Shown: positions 33,755-42,259 of the stretch, one piece after another
How the letters are laid out: every line of letters starts with the position of its first letter
How positions within the stretch are numbered: the first letter of the stretch is position 1
Origin: Burkholderia dolosa
GTDB taxonomy: Bacteria > Pseudomonadota > Gammaproteobacteria > Burkholderiales > Burkholderiaceae
Direction: 5' to 3'
NCBI RefSeq assembly: GCF_902499135.1
Contig: NZ_CABVPR010000038.1
Location: 1-59,512, forward strand
Length of the DNA: 59,512 nucleotides
Program-made: the position numbers and the translations under genes
Notes under the pieces: generated by a model
Told to the model about the DNA's origin: nothing
Databases searched by the model: none
Seen by the model: only the letters and a program-made list of their open reading frames with translations

Positions 33755-35233
33755 ATGACCTCAGCCTCTTTCCGCGACGACACACCGCTTCTGCCGCTCG
33801 ATGCGCCGCTCGCGCGCACGCCGGGTGCGCCTTCCCTGCAGCGGCAGTTGCTGCGCCGCGTGCGCGACGCGATTCTCGGCGGCGCGATGCCGGCCGGCAC
33901 GCGTCTGCCCGGCACGCGCGCGCTTGCGGAAATGCTCGGCGTGTCGCGCAATACGACGGCGGCCGTGTACGAGCAGCTCGTCGCCGAAGGGTTTCTGCAA
34001 TCCGATCGTCGCGGCACGCGCGTGGTCGGACTGTCGCGGCCGGCGGCGCCGCGCCGGCGTACGGCGCCGCCGGCCGTCGCGCAGCGGCTCGGCCGGATTC
34101 GCGCGAGCGGCATCGGCGCCGGCGCCAGTGATTCGGCCGCTTTCCGGCCGGGCGTACCTGCGCTCGCGCAGTTCCCGGTCGATGCGTGGCGCCACGCGAT
34201 CGATCGGGCGCTGCGCCGTGCCGGCCGCGACCTGCTCGCGTACGGCGACCCGCTCGGCGAACCGGCGCTGCGCGAATCGATCGCGCGCCACCTCGCGGTC
34301 ACGCGCGGCGTGCGCTGCGAACCCGAGCAGATCGTGATCACCGAAGGCGCGCAGGGCGCGATCTCGTTGTGTGTGCAATTACTGACGAACCCCGGCGATA
34401 CGGTGTGGATCGAGGAGCCCGGCTATCGCGGCGCACGCAGCGCGATGCAGGCGGCCGACCTCGACGTCGTGCCGATGCCGGTCGATGCGGAAGGGCTGCG
34501 CGCCGAAGCGCGCGACTGGCGCGAGCGAACGCCGCGCGTGATCTATACGACGCCGTCGAACCAGTTCCCGACCGGCGCGGTGCTGTCTATTTCGCGCCGG
34601 CTCGCGCTGATCGACGCTGCGCGCCGGCATCGCGCATGGATCGTCGAGGACGACTACGACAGCGAGTTCCGGCACACCGGCGAGCCGATCGGTGCGATGC
34701 ACGGGCTCGCGGCCGATTCGCCGGTCGTGTATCTCGGCTCGTTCAGCAAGACGATGTTTCCGGCGCTGCGGATCGGGTTTCTCGTGCTGCCGGACGCGCT
34801 GCTCGCCGCGGTGCGGCCCGTGTTGCCGGAAATGCTGCGCGGCGGCCCGCGTCACGTGCAGCTCGCGCTTGCCGATTTCATCGAGACCGGCGAGTACGGC
34901 CGCCATCTCGGGCGAATGCGCCGGCTGTATCGCGACCGTCGCCGGCTGCTGCTCGCCGCGCTCGACGGCAGCTTCGGCGTCCCGCATCGGGTCGAAGGCG
35001 GGCCGTGCGGGCTGCATCTGACGCTGCGGCTGCCCGCGCGCTACCGCGACCGCGCAATCGTCGACGCGGCGAGCGCGCATGGCATCGGGCCGTTCGCGCT
35101 GTCCGGCTTTGCGACCGATGCCGCGTCGGCGGCGAACGGGCTCGTGCTCGGATTCGGCAATACGCCGGCCGACGCATTCGAGCCGATGCTGACGATTCTG
35201 TCCGGCATCGCGCGGCGCGTCGTGCGCGAGTGA
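33755..35233 (+). CDS. MocR/PdxR-type GntR regulator with aminotransferase domain
   Basis: 492 aa. An N-terminal GntR winged helix (about residues 25-95: LLRRVRDAILGGAMPAGTRLPGTR, then SRNTTAAVYEQLVAEGFL) is fused to a fold-type-I aminotransferase domain (about 130-490). The PLP lysine is in SFSKTMFPALRIGF, and VEDDYDSEFRH holds the PLP Asp. MocR proteins use PLP or an amino-acid adduct as effector, and PdxR members control vitamin B6 genes. The target is probably the divergent GNAT gene or its own promoter, as is common for this family. The start is ATG at 33755. Confidence 0.9.
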   Translation: MTSASFRDDTPLLPLDAPLARTPGAPSLQRQLLRRVRDAILGGAMPAGTRLPGTRALAEMLGVSRNTTAAVYEQLVAEGFLQSDRRGTRVVGLSRPAAPRRRTAPPAVAQRLGRIRASGIGAGASDSAAFRPGVPALAQFPVDAWRHAIDRALRRAGRDLLAYGDPLGEPALRESIARHLAVTRGVRCEPEQIVITEGAQGAISLCVQLLTNPGDTVWIEEPGYRGARSAMQAADLDVVPMPVDAEGLRAEARDWRERTPRVIYTTPSNQFPTGAVLSISRRLALIDAARRHRAWIVEDDYDSEFRHTGEPIGAMHGLAADSPVVYLGSFSKTMFPALRIGFLVLPDALLAAVRPVLPEMLRGGPRHVQLALADFIETGEYGRHLGRMRRLYRDRRRLLLAALDGSFGVPHRVEGGPCGLHLTLRLPARYRDRAIVDAASAHGIGPFALSGFATDAASAANGLVLGFGNTPADAFEPMLTILSGIARRVVRE

Positions 35234-35363
35234 CACGGCGCGATATTCCGCGTCGTCGGCGAGTCGGTTTCGATTTCGGTTTCGCACGCGCGCCGCAGCC
35301 GACGTCGTCGCGACGGCCGCAGCAGCGCGACGCGCATCATCACGCGGCGAGCGCGCGCGGCGC

Positions 35364-36716
35364 TCAGCCGCGCGTGTCGGCGCGACTGTCGAGCAAGTCC
35401 TTCGGAATCGCGAGAATCAGCGCGCAGCTGACCAGCAGGCATGCGCCGAGCGCGTACGTGCCGTTGTTGATGTTGCCGGTCAGGTTCTTCGCGACGTTCG
35501 TGATCATCGAGCCGGTGAAGCCGGACAGGTTGCCGATCGAATTGATCAGCGCGATACCCGCGGCGGCGGCCGTGCCGGACAGGATCTGCCCCGGGAACGT
35601 CCAGTAGATCGGCATCAGCCCGAGGATCGCGCAAGTCGAGATCGTCAGGAACAGGATCGACAGCGGCACGTTGCTCGCGAAGAATGCGCTCAGCATCAGC
35701 CCGATGCCGCCGATGCCGGCCGGAATCGCCGCATGCAGCCGGCGCTCGCCGGTCTTGCGCGAATGCCGTGCGTTCCAGATCATCGCGGCGACCGCGCTGA
35801 GGTACGGAATCGCGGTCAGCAGCCCGATGCTCAGCGGACTCTGCACGCCGGACGCACGGATGATCGACGGCAGCCAGAACGCGAGCCCGTAGAAGCCGGT
35901 GTTGAACGTGAGCAGGATGAACGTCAGCAGCCACACGCGCGGATTGCGGAACGCGGCCGCGATGCTGTGCGTCTTCTTCGTCGCTTCCTGATCGAGATTG
36001 CGTTGCAGCACCGCCTTTTCGGCCGGAGATAGCCATTTCGCGGACGCGATGCCGTCGCCCAGGCAGGCGAGCACGATGAACGCGACGACGATCGACGGGA
36101 TGCCTTCGAGCAGCAGCATCCATTGCCAGCCGCCGAGGCCGAGCATCCCGTGCGTGTTTTCCATCAGCCAGCCGGACACGATGCCGCCGAGCGTCAGGCT
36201 CACCGGAATCGCGATCAGGAACCCCGACATCGCGGTGCTCTGGCGGCGCGCGGGGAACCAGTAGTTCATGTACAGGATGACGCCCGGAAAGAAGCCGGCT
36301 TCGCATGCGCCGAGCAGAAAGCGCAGGATGTAGAACATCGTCGACGGCTCGACGTGGAAGAACCGCGACATCGGCGCGATGAACGCGAGCGACGACGACA
36401 CGATGCCCCATGACACCATGATCCGCGCGATCCAGAACCGCGCGCCGTACCGGTGCAGCAGCAGGTTGCTCGGGATCTCGAACAGGAAGTAGCCCCAGAA
36501 GAAGATGCTCGCGCCGACCGCATAGACCGTATCGCTCAGCCCCAGCGAATCGAGCATCTGCAGCTTCGCGAAGCCGACGTTGACGCGGTCGAGGTAAGCG
36601 ACGACGTAGCACAGCAGCAACAGCGGCAGCACGCGGCGCAGGACTTTCCGGTACAGCCGCTCTTCGGTCTCGTCCACGCTCGCGGCGGGCGTCGCGGCGT
36701 CGGTGAGTATTGCCAT
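35364..36716 (-). CDS. MFS transporter, anion:cation symporter family (sugar-acid importer)
   Basis: 450 aa with twelve membrane segments, of the ACS subfamily that imports organic anions such as hexuronates, aldonates, tartrate and phthalate. The pattern LLLLCYVVAYLDRVNVGFAK near residue 35 and FEIPSNLLLHRYGARFWIARI are typical. A perfect LacI-type operator lies 68-79 bp upstream of its start. The same operator precedes the IlvD/Edd dehydratase operon across the lacI gene. Import of the sugar acid consumed by that operon, probably a pentonate or related aldonate, is therefore likely. The exact substrate is not proven. Confidence 0.88.
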   Translation of the reverse strand: MAILTDAATPAASVDETEERLYRKVLRRVLPLLLLCYVVAYLDRVNVGFAKLQMLDSLGLSDTVYAVGASIFFWGYFLFEIPSNLLLHRYGARFWIARIMVSWGIVSSSLAFIAPMSRFFHVEPSTMFYILRFLLGACEAGFFPGVILYMNYWFPARRQSTAMSGFLIAIPVSLTLGGIVSGWLMENTHGMLGLGGWQWMLLLEGIPSIVVAFIVLACLGDGIASAKWLSPAEKAVLQRNLDQEATKKTHSIAAAFRNPRVWLLTFILLTFNTGFYGLAFWLPSIIRASGVQSPLSIGLLTAIPYLSAVAAMIWNARHSRKTGERRLHAAIPAGIGGIGLMLSAFFASNVPLSILFLTISTCAILGLMPIYWTFPGQILSGTAAAAGIALINSIGNLSGFTGSMITNVAKNLTGNINNGTYALGACLLVSCALILAIPKDLLDSRADTRG

Positions 36717-36783
36717 GAAGTGTCTCCTGAATTTTTTGCTTTTGTCGCCGGGCGTCTGACGGACGCGTTGCCCGGCCCGAAAT

Positions 36784-36795
36784 GTTACCGGTAAC
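36784..36795. promoter_or_regulatory. LacI/GntR-type operator before the MFS importer
   Basis: Perfect palindrome GTTACCGGTAAC, in the context AATGTTACCGGTAACTAAAT, 68-79 bp before the importer start. It is the same core as at 38277-38288 and close to the known E. coli GntR operator consensus. Two further CGGTAACGG direct repeats (36894-36902 and 36917-36925) lie toward the lacI gene and may be weaker half-sites. The remaining intergenic DNA to 37135 holds no gene. Confidence 0.8.
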
Positions 36796-37135
36796 TAAAT
36801 TAGCATGCGCAACGAACGCCAGCAAGTTCGATTGCGCCGGCTTGCCCGGCAATCGGATGCGGGATTACCCGGTGAATGGGTGTTGCGGCACGGCGGTAAC
36901 GGGTGCCGGATCGAGGCGGTAACGGAGCGTGAGAGGGCGCGACGCGCCGATGCACCGATGCGTCGCTGCAGCGATGCATTGACGCGCCGGCCGGCGCGCA
37001 GCCGGAGCAGATCGCGAAGCCGGACGACGAAGAGCGGTGCGCACGCATCGACACGGTACGCGCGCGCCCGTTCCGGCGGAACGCGTGCAGCGAGCGGCTA
37101 TCATACGGTCGTTTCAACCCTTCCTCAGATGCTCG

Positions 37136-38182
37136 ATGGCCAAACCCACTGGCGCCAACAAGACCACTCCGCCCCGCATGTCCGACGTTGCGCGCCTCGC
37201 CGGCGTGTCGAAGATGACCGTATCGCGCGTGCTCGCCGACCGCAGCGTGTCGGCCGCCACCCGTGAGCGTGTGCAGCGGGCGATCGAGGAACTGGGCTAC
37301 GTCGCCGACGCGGTGGCCGGCGCGCTGTCGTCGGGGCGCTCGGAGTTCGTCGCGGTGCTCGTGCCGTCGCTGTCGAGCTCGAACTTCTCCGACACGGTGC
37401 AGGGGCTCACCGCTGCACTCGAGCCGCACGGGCTGCAATTGCTGATCGGCGACACCGACTATTCGCTCGAGCGCGAAGAGCGCCTCGTGCGGCAGCTGCT
37501 GCGCTATCAGCCGCGCGCGATCGCGCTGACCGGCTCGCAGCACACGGCCACCACGCGGCAGCTGCTCGAGCGCGCGGACGTGCCGATCGTCGAGATGTGG
37601 GACTGGCCGTCCGATCCGGTCGATCGCGTCGTGGGCTTTTCGAATGCGAAGGCCGCGCGCGAAATGGTCCGCTATCTCGCCGGCAAGGGATATCGCCGTA
37701 TCGGCTTTCTGGCCGGCGCGGGCGATCTCGACCGTCGCGGGCTGGAGCGCCTGCGCGGTTATCAGCAGGAGATGAAGGCGCTCGCGCTCGGCGCGCCGCG
37801 CATCGTTCGGCTCGGCGACGCGCCGGTCACAATGAACCACGGCGGTCCCGCGATGGCGGCGCTGCTCGCGCAATGGCCGGACACCGAGGCCGTGATGTGC
37901 GTCAGCGACATGTCGGCGTTCGGCGCGATCATGGAGTGTCATCGGCGCGGACTGTCGGTGCCGGACGACATCGCGATCGCCGGGTTCGGCAACTTCGAAG
38001 TGGCATCGTGCTGCCATCCGACCATCACGACGGTATCCGTCGATGCGCTCGGCATCGGGCTGCGCACCGGCGAATCGCTGCTCGCCGCACTCGGCGAGGG
38101 CGAGCGCGACGACGCGGAATCGGCGCGTGCGGCGAAGAAGGTGCGTATCGACTACGCGATCGTGGAGCGCGACAGCGCATGA
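37136..38182 (+). CDS. LacI family transcriptional repressor (GntR/IdnR-like)
   Basis: 348 aa, beginning MAKPTGANK. The N-terminal HTH MSDVARLAGVSKMTVSRVL (15-33) is very like that of E. coli GntR, followed by the hinge and a periplasmic-binding-protein-like effector domain (about 75-340). It sits between an MFS importer and a sugar-acid dehydratase operon. Identical GTTACCGGTAAC palindromes precede both units, so it most likely represses them until a sugar acid binds. The start is ATG at 37136, and an upstream in-frame ATG at 37037 is rejected for composition. No perfect operator precedes lacI itself. Confidence 0.92.
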   Translation: MAKPTGANKTTPPRMSDVARLAGVSKMTVSRVLADRSVSAATRERVQRAIEELGYVADAVAGALSSGRSEFVAVLVPSLSSSNFSDTVQGLTAALEPHGLQLLIGDTDYSLEREERLVRQLLRYQPRAIALTGSQHTATTRQLLERADVPIVEMWDWPSDPVDRVVGFSNAKAAREMVRYLAGKGYRRIGFLAGAGDLDRRGLERLRGYQQEMKALALGAPRIVRLGDAPVTMNHGGPAMAALLAQWPDTEAVMCVSDMSAFGAIMECHRRGLSVPDDIAIAGFGNFEVASCCHPTITTVSVDALGIGLRTGESLLAALGEGERDDAESARAAKKVRIDYAIVERDSA

Positions 38183-38276
38183 CGACGCGCGGCGCTTGCG
38201 TCGCGCCGCTTCCGCCTCGCCGACGTCTGGCATGTCGCGCGCCGGCATGCTAGTATCGGCAAGAATGTTACCGGTA

Positions 38277-38288
38277 ACTGTGCCATGC
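38277..38288. promoter_or_regulatory. LacI/GntR-type operator before the dehydratase operon
   Basis: Perfect GTTACCGGTAAC, in the context AATGTTACCGGTAACTG, 74-85 bp before the dehydratase start. The distance to the start codon is almost the same as for the importer operator, as expected for one regulon. Confidence 0.8.
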
Positions 38289-38361
38289 GGCCGGATGCCG
38301 GACCAAACCATGCGCGCGCACGAATCGATGCGCACGCAACCAGGAAGCAGGAGAAGGAGAC

Positions 38362-40143
38362 ATGACGCAATTCCCGCGCAGGCTGCGCAGCCAGCAATGG
38401 TTCGACGATCCGTCGCACGCGGACATGACCGCGCTCTACGTCGAGCGATTCATGAACTACGGCCTCACGCGCGAAGAGCTGCAGTTGGGCCGCCCGGTCA
38501 TCGGCATCGCGCAGACCGGCAGCGATCTCGCGCCGTGCAACCGTCATCACATCGCGCTCGCCGAGCGCGTGAAGGCCGGGATCCGCGACGCGGGCGGCAT
38601 TCCGATGGAATTCCCCGTGCATCCGCTCGCCGAGCAGAGCCGTCGTCCGACTGCGGCGCTCGACCGCAACCTCGCGTATCTCGGCCTCGTCGAAATCCTG
38701 CACGGCTTTCCGCTCGACGGCGTCGTGCTGACCACCGGCTGCGACAAGACCACGCCCGCGTGCCTGATGGCGGCCGCGACGGTCGATTTGCCGGCGATCG
38801 TGCTGTCGGGCGGCCCGATGCTCGACGGCTGGCACGACGGCAAGCGCGTCGGCTCCGGCACGGTGATCTGGCATGCGCGCAACCTGCTCGCGGCCGGCGA
38901 AATCGATTACGAAGGCTTCACGCAACTGACGACCGCGTCGTCGCCGTCCATCGGACACTGCAACACGATGGGCACCGCGCTGTCGATGAACTGCCTCGCC
39001 GAGGCGCTCGGGATGTCGCTGCCCGGCTGCGCGAGCATTCCGGCCGCGTATCGCGAGCGCGGGCAGATGGCGTACGCGACCGGCAAGCGCATCGTCGATC
39101 TGGTGCGCGACGACGTGCGTCCGTCGTCGATCATGACGCGCGACGCGTTCGAGAACGCGATCGTCGTCGCGTCGGCGCTCGGCGCGTCGACGAACTGCCC
39201 GCCGCATCTGATCGCGATCGCGCGCCATATGGGCGTGGACCTGAGTCTCGCGGACTGGCAGCGCGTCGGCGAACAGGTGCCGCTGCTCGCGAACTGCATG
39301 CCGGCCGGCGAGTATCTGGGCGAGAGCTTCCACCGCGCGGGCGGCGTGCCGGCGATCCTGCGCGCGCTCGACGATGCGGGACTGATCCATCGCGACTGCG
39401 CGACCGTGTCGGGCCGCACGATCGGCGACATCGCACGCGATGCGCCCGCGGCCGACCGCGACGTGATCCGCACGTGCGACGAGCCGCTGAAGCATGGCGC
39501 GGGCTTCATCGTGCTGTCGGGCAATTTCTTCGACAGCGCGATCATGAAGATGTCGGTGGTCGGCGACGCGTTTCGCCGCACCTATCTGAGCGAGCCCGGC
39601 GCAGAGAACGTATTCGACGCGCGCGCGATCGTGTTCGACGGTCCGGAGGACTACCGCGCGCGGATCAACGATCCCGCGCTGCAGATCGACGAGCGCTGCA
39701 TCCTCGTGATCCGCGGCTGCGGCACGGTCGGCTATCCGGGCAGCGCGGAGGTCGTCAACATGGCGCCGCCCGCGGAACTCGTGAAGCGCGGCATCGATTC
39801 GCTGCCGTGCATGGGCGACGGACGCCAGAGCGGCACGTCCGCGAGCCCGTCGATCCTGAACATGTCGCCGGAAGCGGCAGTGGGCGGCGGCCTCGCGCTG
39901 CTGCGCACGAACGACCGCATTCGCGTCGATCTGAACGAGCGCCGCGTCGACGTGCTCGTGCCGGAAGACGAGCTGGCCCGCCGCCGCGAGGCCGCGCAGT
40001 TCGACGTGCCGCCGTCGCAGACGCCGTGGCAGGCGCTCTACCGGCAGTTCGTCGGGCAGCTTTCGACCGGCGGATGCCTCGAGCCCGCGACGCTGTATCT
40101 GAAGGTGATCGCCGAACGCGGCGAGCCGCGCCATTCCCACTGA
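38362..40143 (+). CDS. IlvD/Edd family sugar-acid dehydratase (xylonate/arabinonate type)
   Basis: Iron-sulfur dehydratase of 593 aa that removes water from an aldonate to give a 2-keto-3-deoxy acid. Cluster cysteines sit in APCNRHH, TTGCDKTTPA and SIGHCNTMGTA, and the C-terminal SGTSASPSILNMSPEAAVGGG is the family signature. The length and the downstream FAH-family partner favour a pentonate dehydratase (D-xylonate or L-arabinonate, as in the Weimberg-type oxidative pathway) over the 6-phosphogluconate dehydratase Edd. AGGAGAAGGAGA precedes the ATG at 38362. It is controlled by the LacI operator upstream. Confidence 0.9.
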   Translation: MTQFPRRLRSQQWFDDPSHADMTALYVERFMNYGLTREELQLGRPVIGIAQTGSDLAPCNRHHIALAERVKAGIRDAGGIPMEFPVHPLAEQSRRPTAALDRNLAYLGLVEILHGFPLDGVVLTTGCDKTTPACLMAAATVDLPAIVLSGGPMLDGWHDGKRVGSGTVIWHARNLLAAGEIDYEGFTQLTTASSPSIGHCNTMGTALSMNCLAEALGMSLPGCASIPAAYRERGQMAYATGKRIVDLVRDDVRPSSIMTRDAFENAIVVASALGASTNCPPHLIAIARHMGVDLSLADWQRVGEQVPLLANCMPAGEYLGESFHRAGGVPAILRALDDAGLIHRDCATVSGRTIGDIARDAPAADRDVIRTCDEPLKHGAGFIVLSGNFFDSAIMKMSVVGDAFRRTYLSEPGAENVFDARAIVFDGPEDYRARINDPALQIDERCILVIRGCGTVGYPGSAEVVNMAPPAELVKRGIDSLPCMGDGRQSGTSASPSILNMSPEAAVGGGLALLRTNDRIRVDLNERRVDVLVPEDELARRREAAQFDVPPSQTPWQALYRQFVGQLSTGGCLEPATLYLKVIAERGEPRHSH

Positions 40144-40167
40144 CCTGACCATCGACCGGATATCGCC

Positions 40168-41346
40168 ATGAATACGCTTTCTGCTTCCGCCTGCCTGCCC
40201 GTCGATCTCGACGATGCGCTGCTCGTCGGCCGCGTGTGGCGCCGCGACGGCGCGCACGCGGGCCCGAGCGTCGTCGTCGTGCGGCGCGGCGAAGTGTTCG
40301 ACATCACGCGCACGGTGCCGACGACCGCGGACCTGTTCGACCGCGCCGATCTGCTCGACGTCGCGCGCCACGCGGCCGGCGAATCGCTCGGTCGTGTCGA
40401 GCCGCTGATGGTCGCGGCCGGGCGCGACGATGCGCCGACGCTGCTCGCGCCGTGCGACGTGCAGGCGATCAAGGCGTGCGGCGTCACGTTCGCGGTGAGC
40501 CTCGTCGAGCGCGTGATCGAGGAGCAGGCGGGCGGCGACCCGGCGAAGGCGCGCGCGGTGCGCGACACGATCAGCGAGCTGATCGGCGAGGATCTGTCGA
40601 AGATCGAGCCGGGCTCCGCTGCCGCGATGCGTCTGAAGGAAGAACTGCAGCGGCGCGGGGCGTGGTCGCAGTATCTCGAAGTCGGGATCGGCCCGGATGC
40701 CGAAGTGTTCTCGAAGGCGCAGCCGATGTCGGCGGTCGGCTTCGGCGCCGATGTCGGCCTGCTGCCCGCGTCGGTGTGGAACAACCCGGAGCCGGAGATC
40801 GTGCTGGCCGTGAACGCGAGCGGCTCGATCGTCGGCGCGACGCTCGGCAACGACGTGAACCTGCGCGATATCGAAGGCCGCTCGGCGCTGCTGCTCGGCA
40901 AGTGCAAGGACAACAACGCGTCGTGCGCGATCGGCCCGTTCGTGCGGCTGTTCGACGACGCGTTCACGCTCGATTCGGTGCGCGCGGCGAGCGTGTCGCT
41001 GCGTGTCGAGGGCGCGGACGACGGCTTCGTGCTCGACGGCGTCAGCCACATGCGCGAGATCAGTCGCGATCCGGCCGATCTCGTCGCGCAGACGTGCGGC
41101 GCACATCACCAATATCCGGACGGCTTCATGCTGTTTCTCGGCACGATGTTTTCGCCGATCGCCGACCGCGACACGCCCGGCGGCGGCTTCACGCATCATC
41201 TCGGCGACGTCGTGACGATCGCCGCGCCGCAACTGGGCGCGCTCGTGAACACGGTGAAGCGGTGCACGGAAGTCGCACCGTGGACGTTCGGCGTGCGCGC
41301 GCTGTATCGGAATCTCGCGTCGCGCGGGTTGTTCGCGGCATCGTGA
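40168..41346 (+). CDS. FAH-family 2-keto-3-deoxy sugar-acid dehydratase (KdxD/XylX-like)
   Basis: Fumarylacetoacetate hydrolase-fold protein of 392 aa, 24 bp after the sugar-acid dehydratase. In oxidative pentose pathways the FAH-fold partner dehydrates 2-keto-3-deoxy-pentonate to 2-oxoglutarate semialdehyde. The longer N-terminal part (about 1-130), compared with ordinary FAH proteins, fits that subgroup. Metal-binding acidic residues are in NNPEPEIVLAVN, and GNDVNLRDIEGRSALLLGK follows as the conserved FAH segment. The semialdehyde dehydrogenase that would finish the route is not in the window. Confidence 0.87.
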   Translation: MNTLSASACLPVDLDDALLVGRVWRRDGAHAGPSVVVVRRGEVFDITRTVPTTADLFDRADLLDVARHAAGESLGRVEPLMVAAGRDDAPTLLAPCDVQAIKACGVTFAVSLVERVIEEQAGGDPAKARAVRDTISELIGEDLSKIEPGSAAAMRLKEELQRRGAWSQYLEVGIGPDAEVFSKAQPMSAVGFGADVGLLPASVWNNPEPEIVLAVNASGSIVGATLGNDVNLRDIEGRSALLLGKCKDNNASCAIGPFVRLFDDAFTLDSVRAASVSLRVEGADDGFVLDGVSHMREISRDPADLVAQTCGAHHQYPDGFMLFLGTMFSPIADRDTPGGGFTHHLGDVVTIAAPQLGALVNTVKRCTEVAPWTFGVRALYRNLASRGLFAAS

Positions 41347-41474
41347 CGACGCGGCGCGCGGCTATCGCGTTCGTCCGCTTGCCGTTGCGCGCCCGGTAGC
41401 GGGCGCGAACGTCGCGCGATCGCCGACGCAAACGCAACGGCAGCGCCGCGCAGCCCGCGCCGCATGCCGTCAGC

Positions 41475-41497
41475 GCCGCACACGTCGCGTGTGCGGC
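41475..41497. terminator. Hairpin between convergent genes
   Basis: A ten-base perfect stem, GCCGCACACG (41475-41484) with CGTGTGCGGC (41488-41497), and a three-base loop, after the FAH-family gene and facing the convergent merR remnant. Confidence 0.6.
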
Positions 41498-41533
41498 AGC
41501 ACAGCTGCTGGCCTCTCTTATCGCGACGCGTCG

Positions 41534-42045
41534 TCAGCCCGACGCCGCGCGCTGCCGAATCGCCTTCATCTCTTCCTGCGCGAGTCCGAGCGAGCGCAGA
41601 AACGCATCGTGCGCATCGGGGTCTTCGGTCTCGAGCGCGGCGCGCCAGCGCTCCATGTCGTCATCGTCGCAGCCCGAGCGCCGCGGCAGCGCGACCCACG
41701 CGCTTTTGCCGCTGCGCCGCCGTTGGCGAAACGCCGGTGGCGCGGGCCGTGTCGCGATCGCATGCTGGCGACGCTTCAGACGCGCGATTTCATCGGTCAA
41801 CGCGAGCAAGTGCGCTTCCAGAATCCGCGCGGCCGTATCGCCTTCGCTCGCTAGCACGTCGCGTATCGCACTCGACGGCAGACCGGCTGCGCGATACGCA
41901 GATCGTGCGCAGCCGTGCCTGTCGCGTGTCGTCGTCAAGACGATGGCCGGCCGTAGTTCGTGCGCTCGGCTCCAGCAAGCCCAGCGCTTTGTAATGCAGC
42001 AGCGACGAGCGCGAAAGCCCCGCGTCGCGGGCCAATCGGCATACG
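41534..42045 (-). pseudogene. MerR family regulator interrupted by a frameshift
   Basis: Two overlapping minus-strand frames together make one MerR protein. The first frame (from about 42045) reads LARDAGLSRSSLLHYKALGLLEPS, then DDTRQARLRTIC, a normal MerR HTH and wing. At about 41897-41899 the reading must shift to continue as AYRAAGLPSSAIRDVLASEGDT, then a dimerisation helix and tail ending RQRAASG at 41534. Restoring one GC dinucleotide (TGCGT to TGCGCGT) joins them exactly, so a 2-bp deletion in a GC repeat is the likely event, or a sequencing error. No good start codon is visible upstream of the HTH, so the 5' end is uncertain. Either it is recently inactivated or it would be intact in a corrected sequence. 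Confidence 0.75.
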
Positions 42046-42259
42046 AAATCGAACGGCGCGACGCGCGCAGCGTGACGGCCCGCGCGGTGGCCGGCGACCG
42101 GCGTTTGGCAGCGGATCGGCGATGGGAAAATCGTCGCGCGTTGCTTGCGAAGCGTATGCCGGGAACGGCATTTGCTCGGCGCTCATGCCGCGGCGGCCGA
42201 CGCCGACGGCTCGGTGAATCGATTCAGCAATCGCTGCTAGCCCGTGTGAGCATTGCCGT

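Noticed and set aside
38152-41232. 1026-codon minus-strand frame over the dehydratase operon
   Set aside because: Antisense shadow; its composition is His/Arg/Ala-rich and the opposite strand encodes two complete enzymes.
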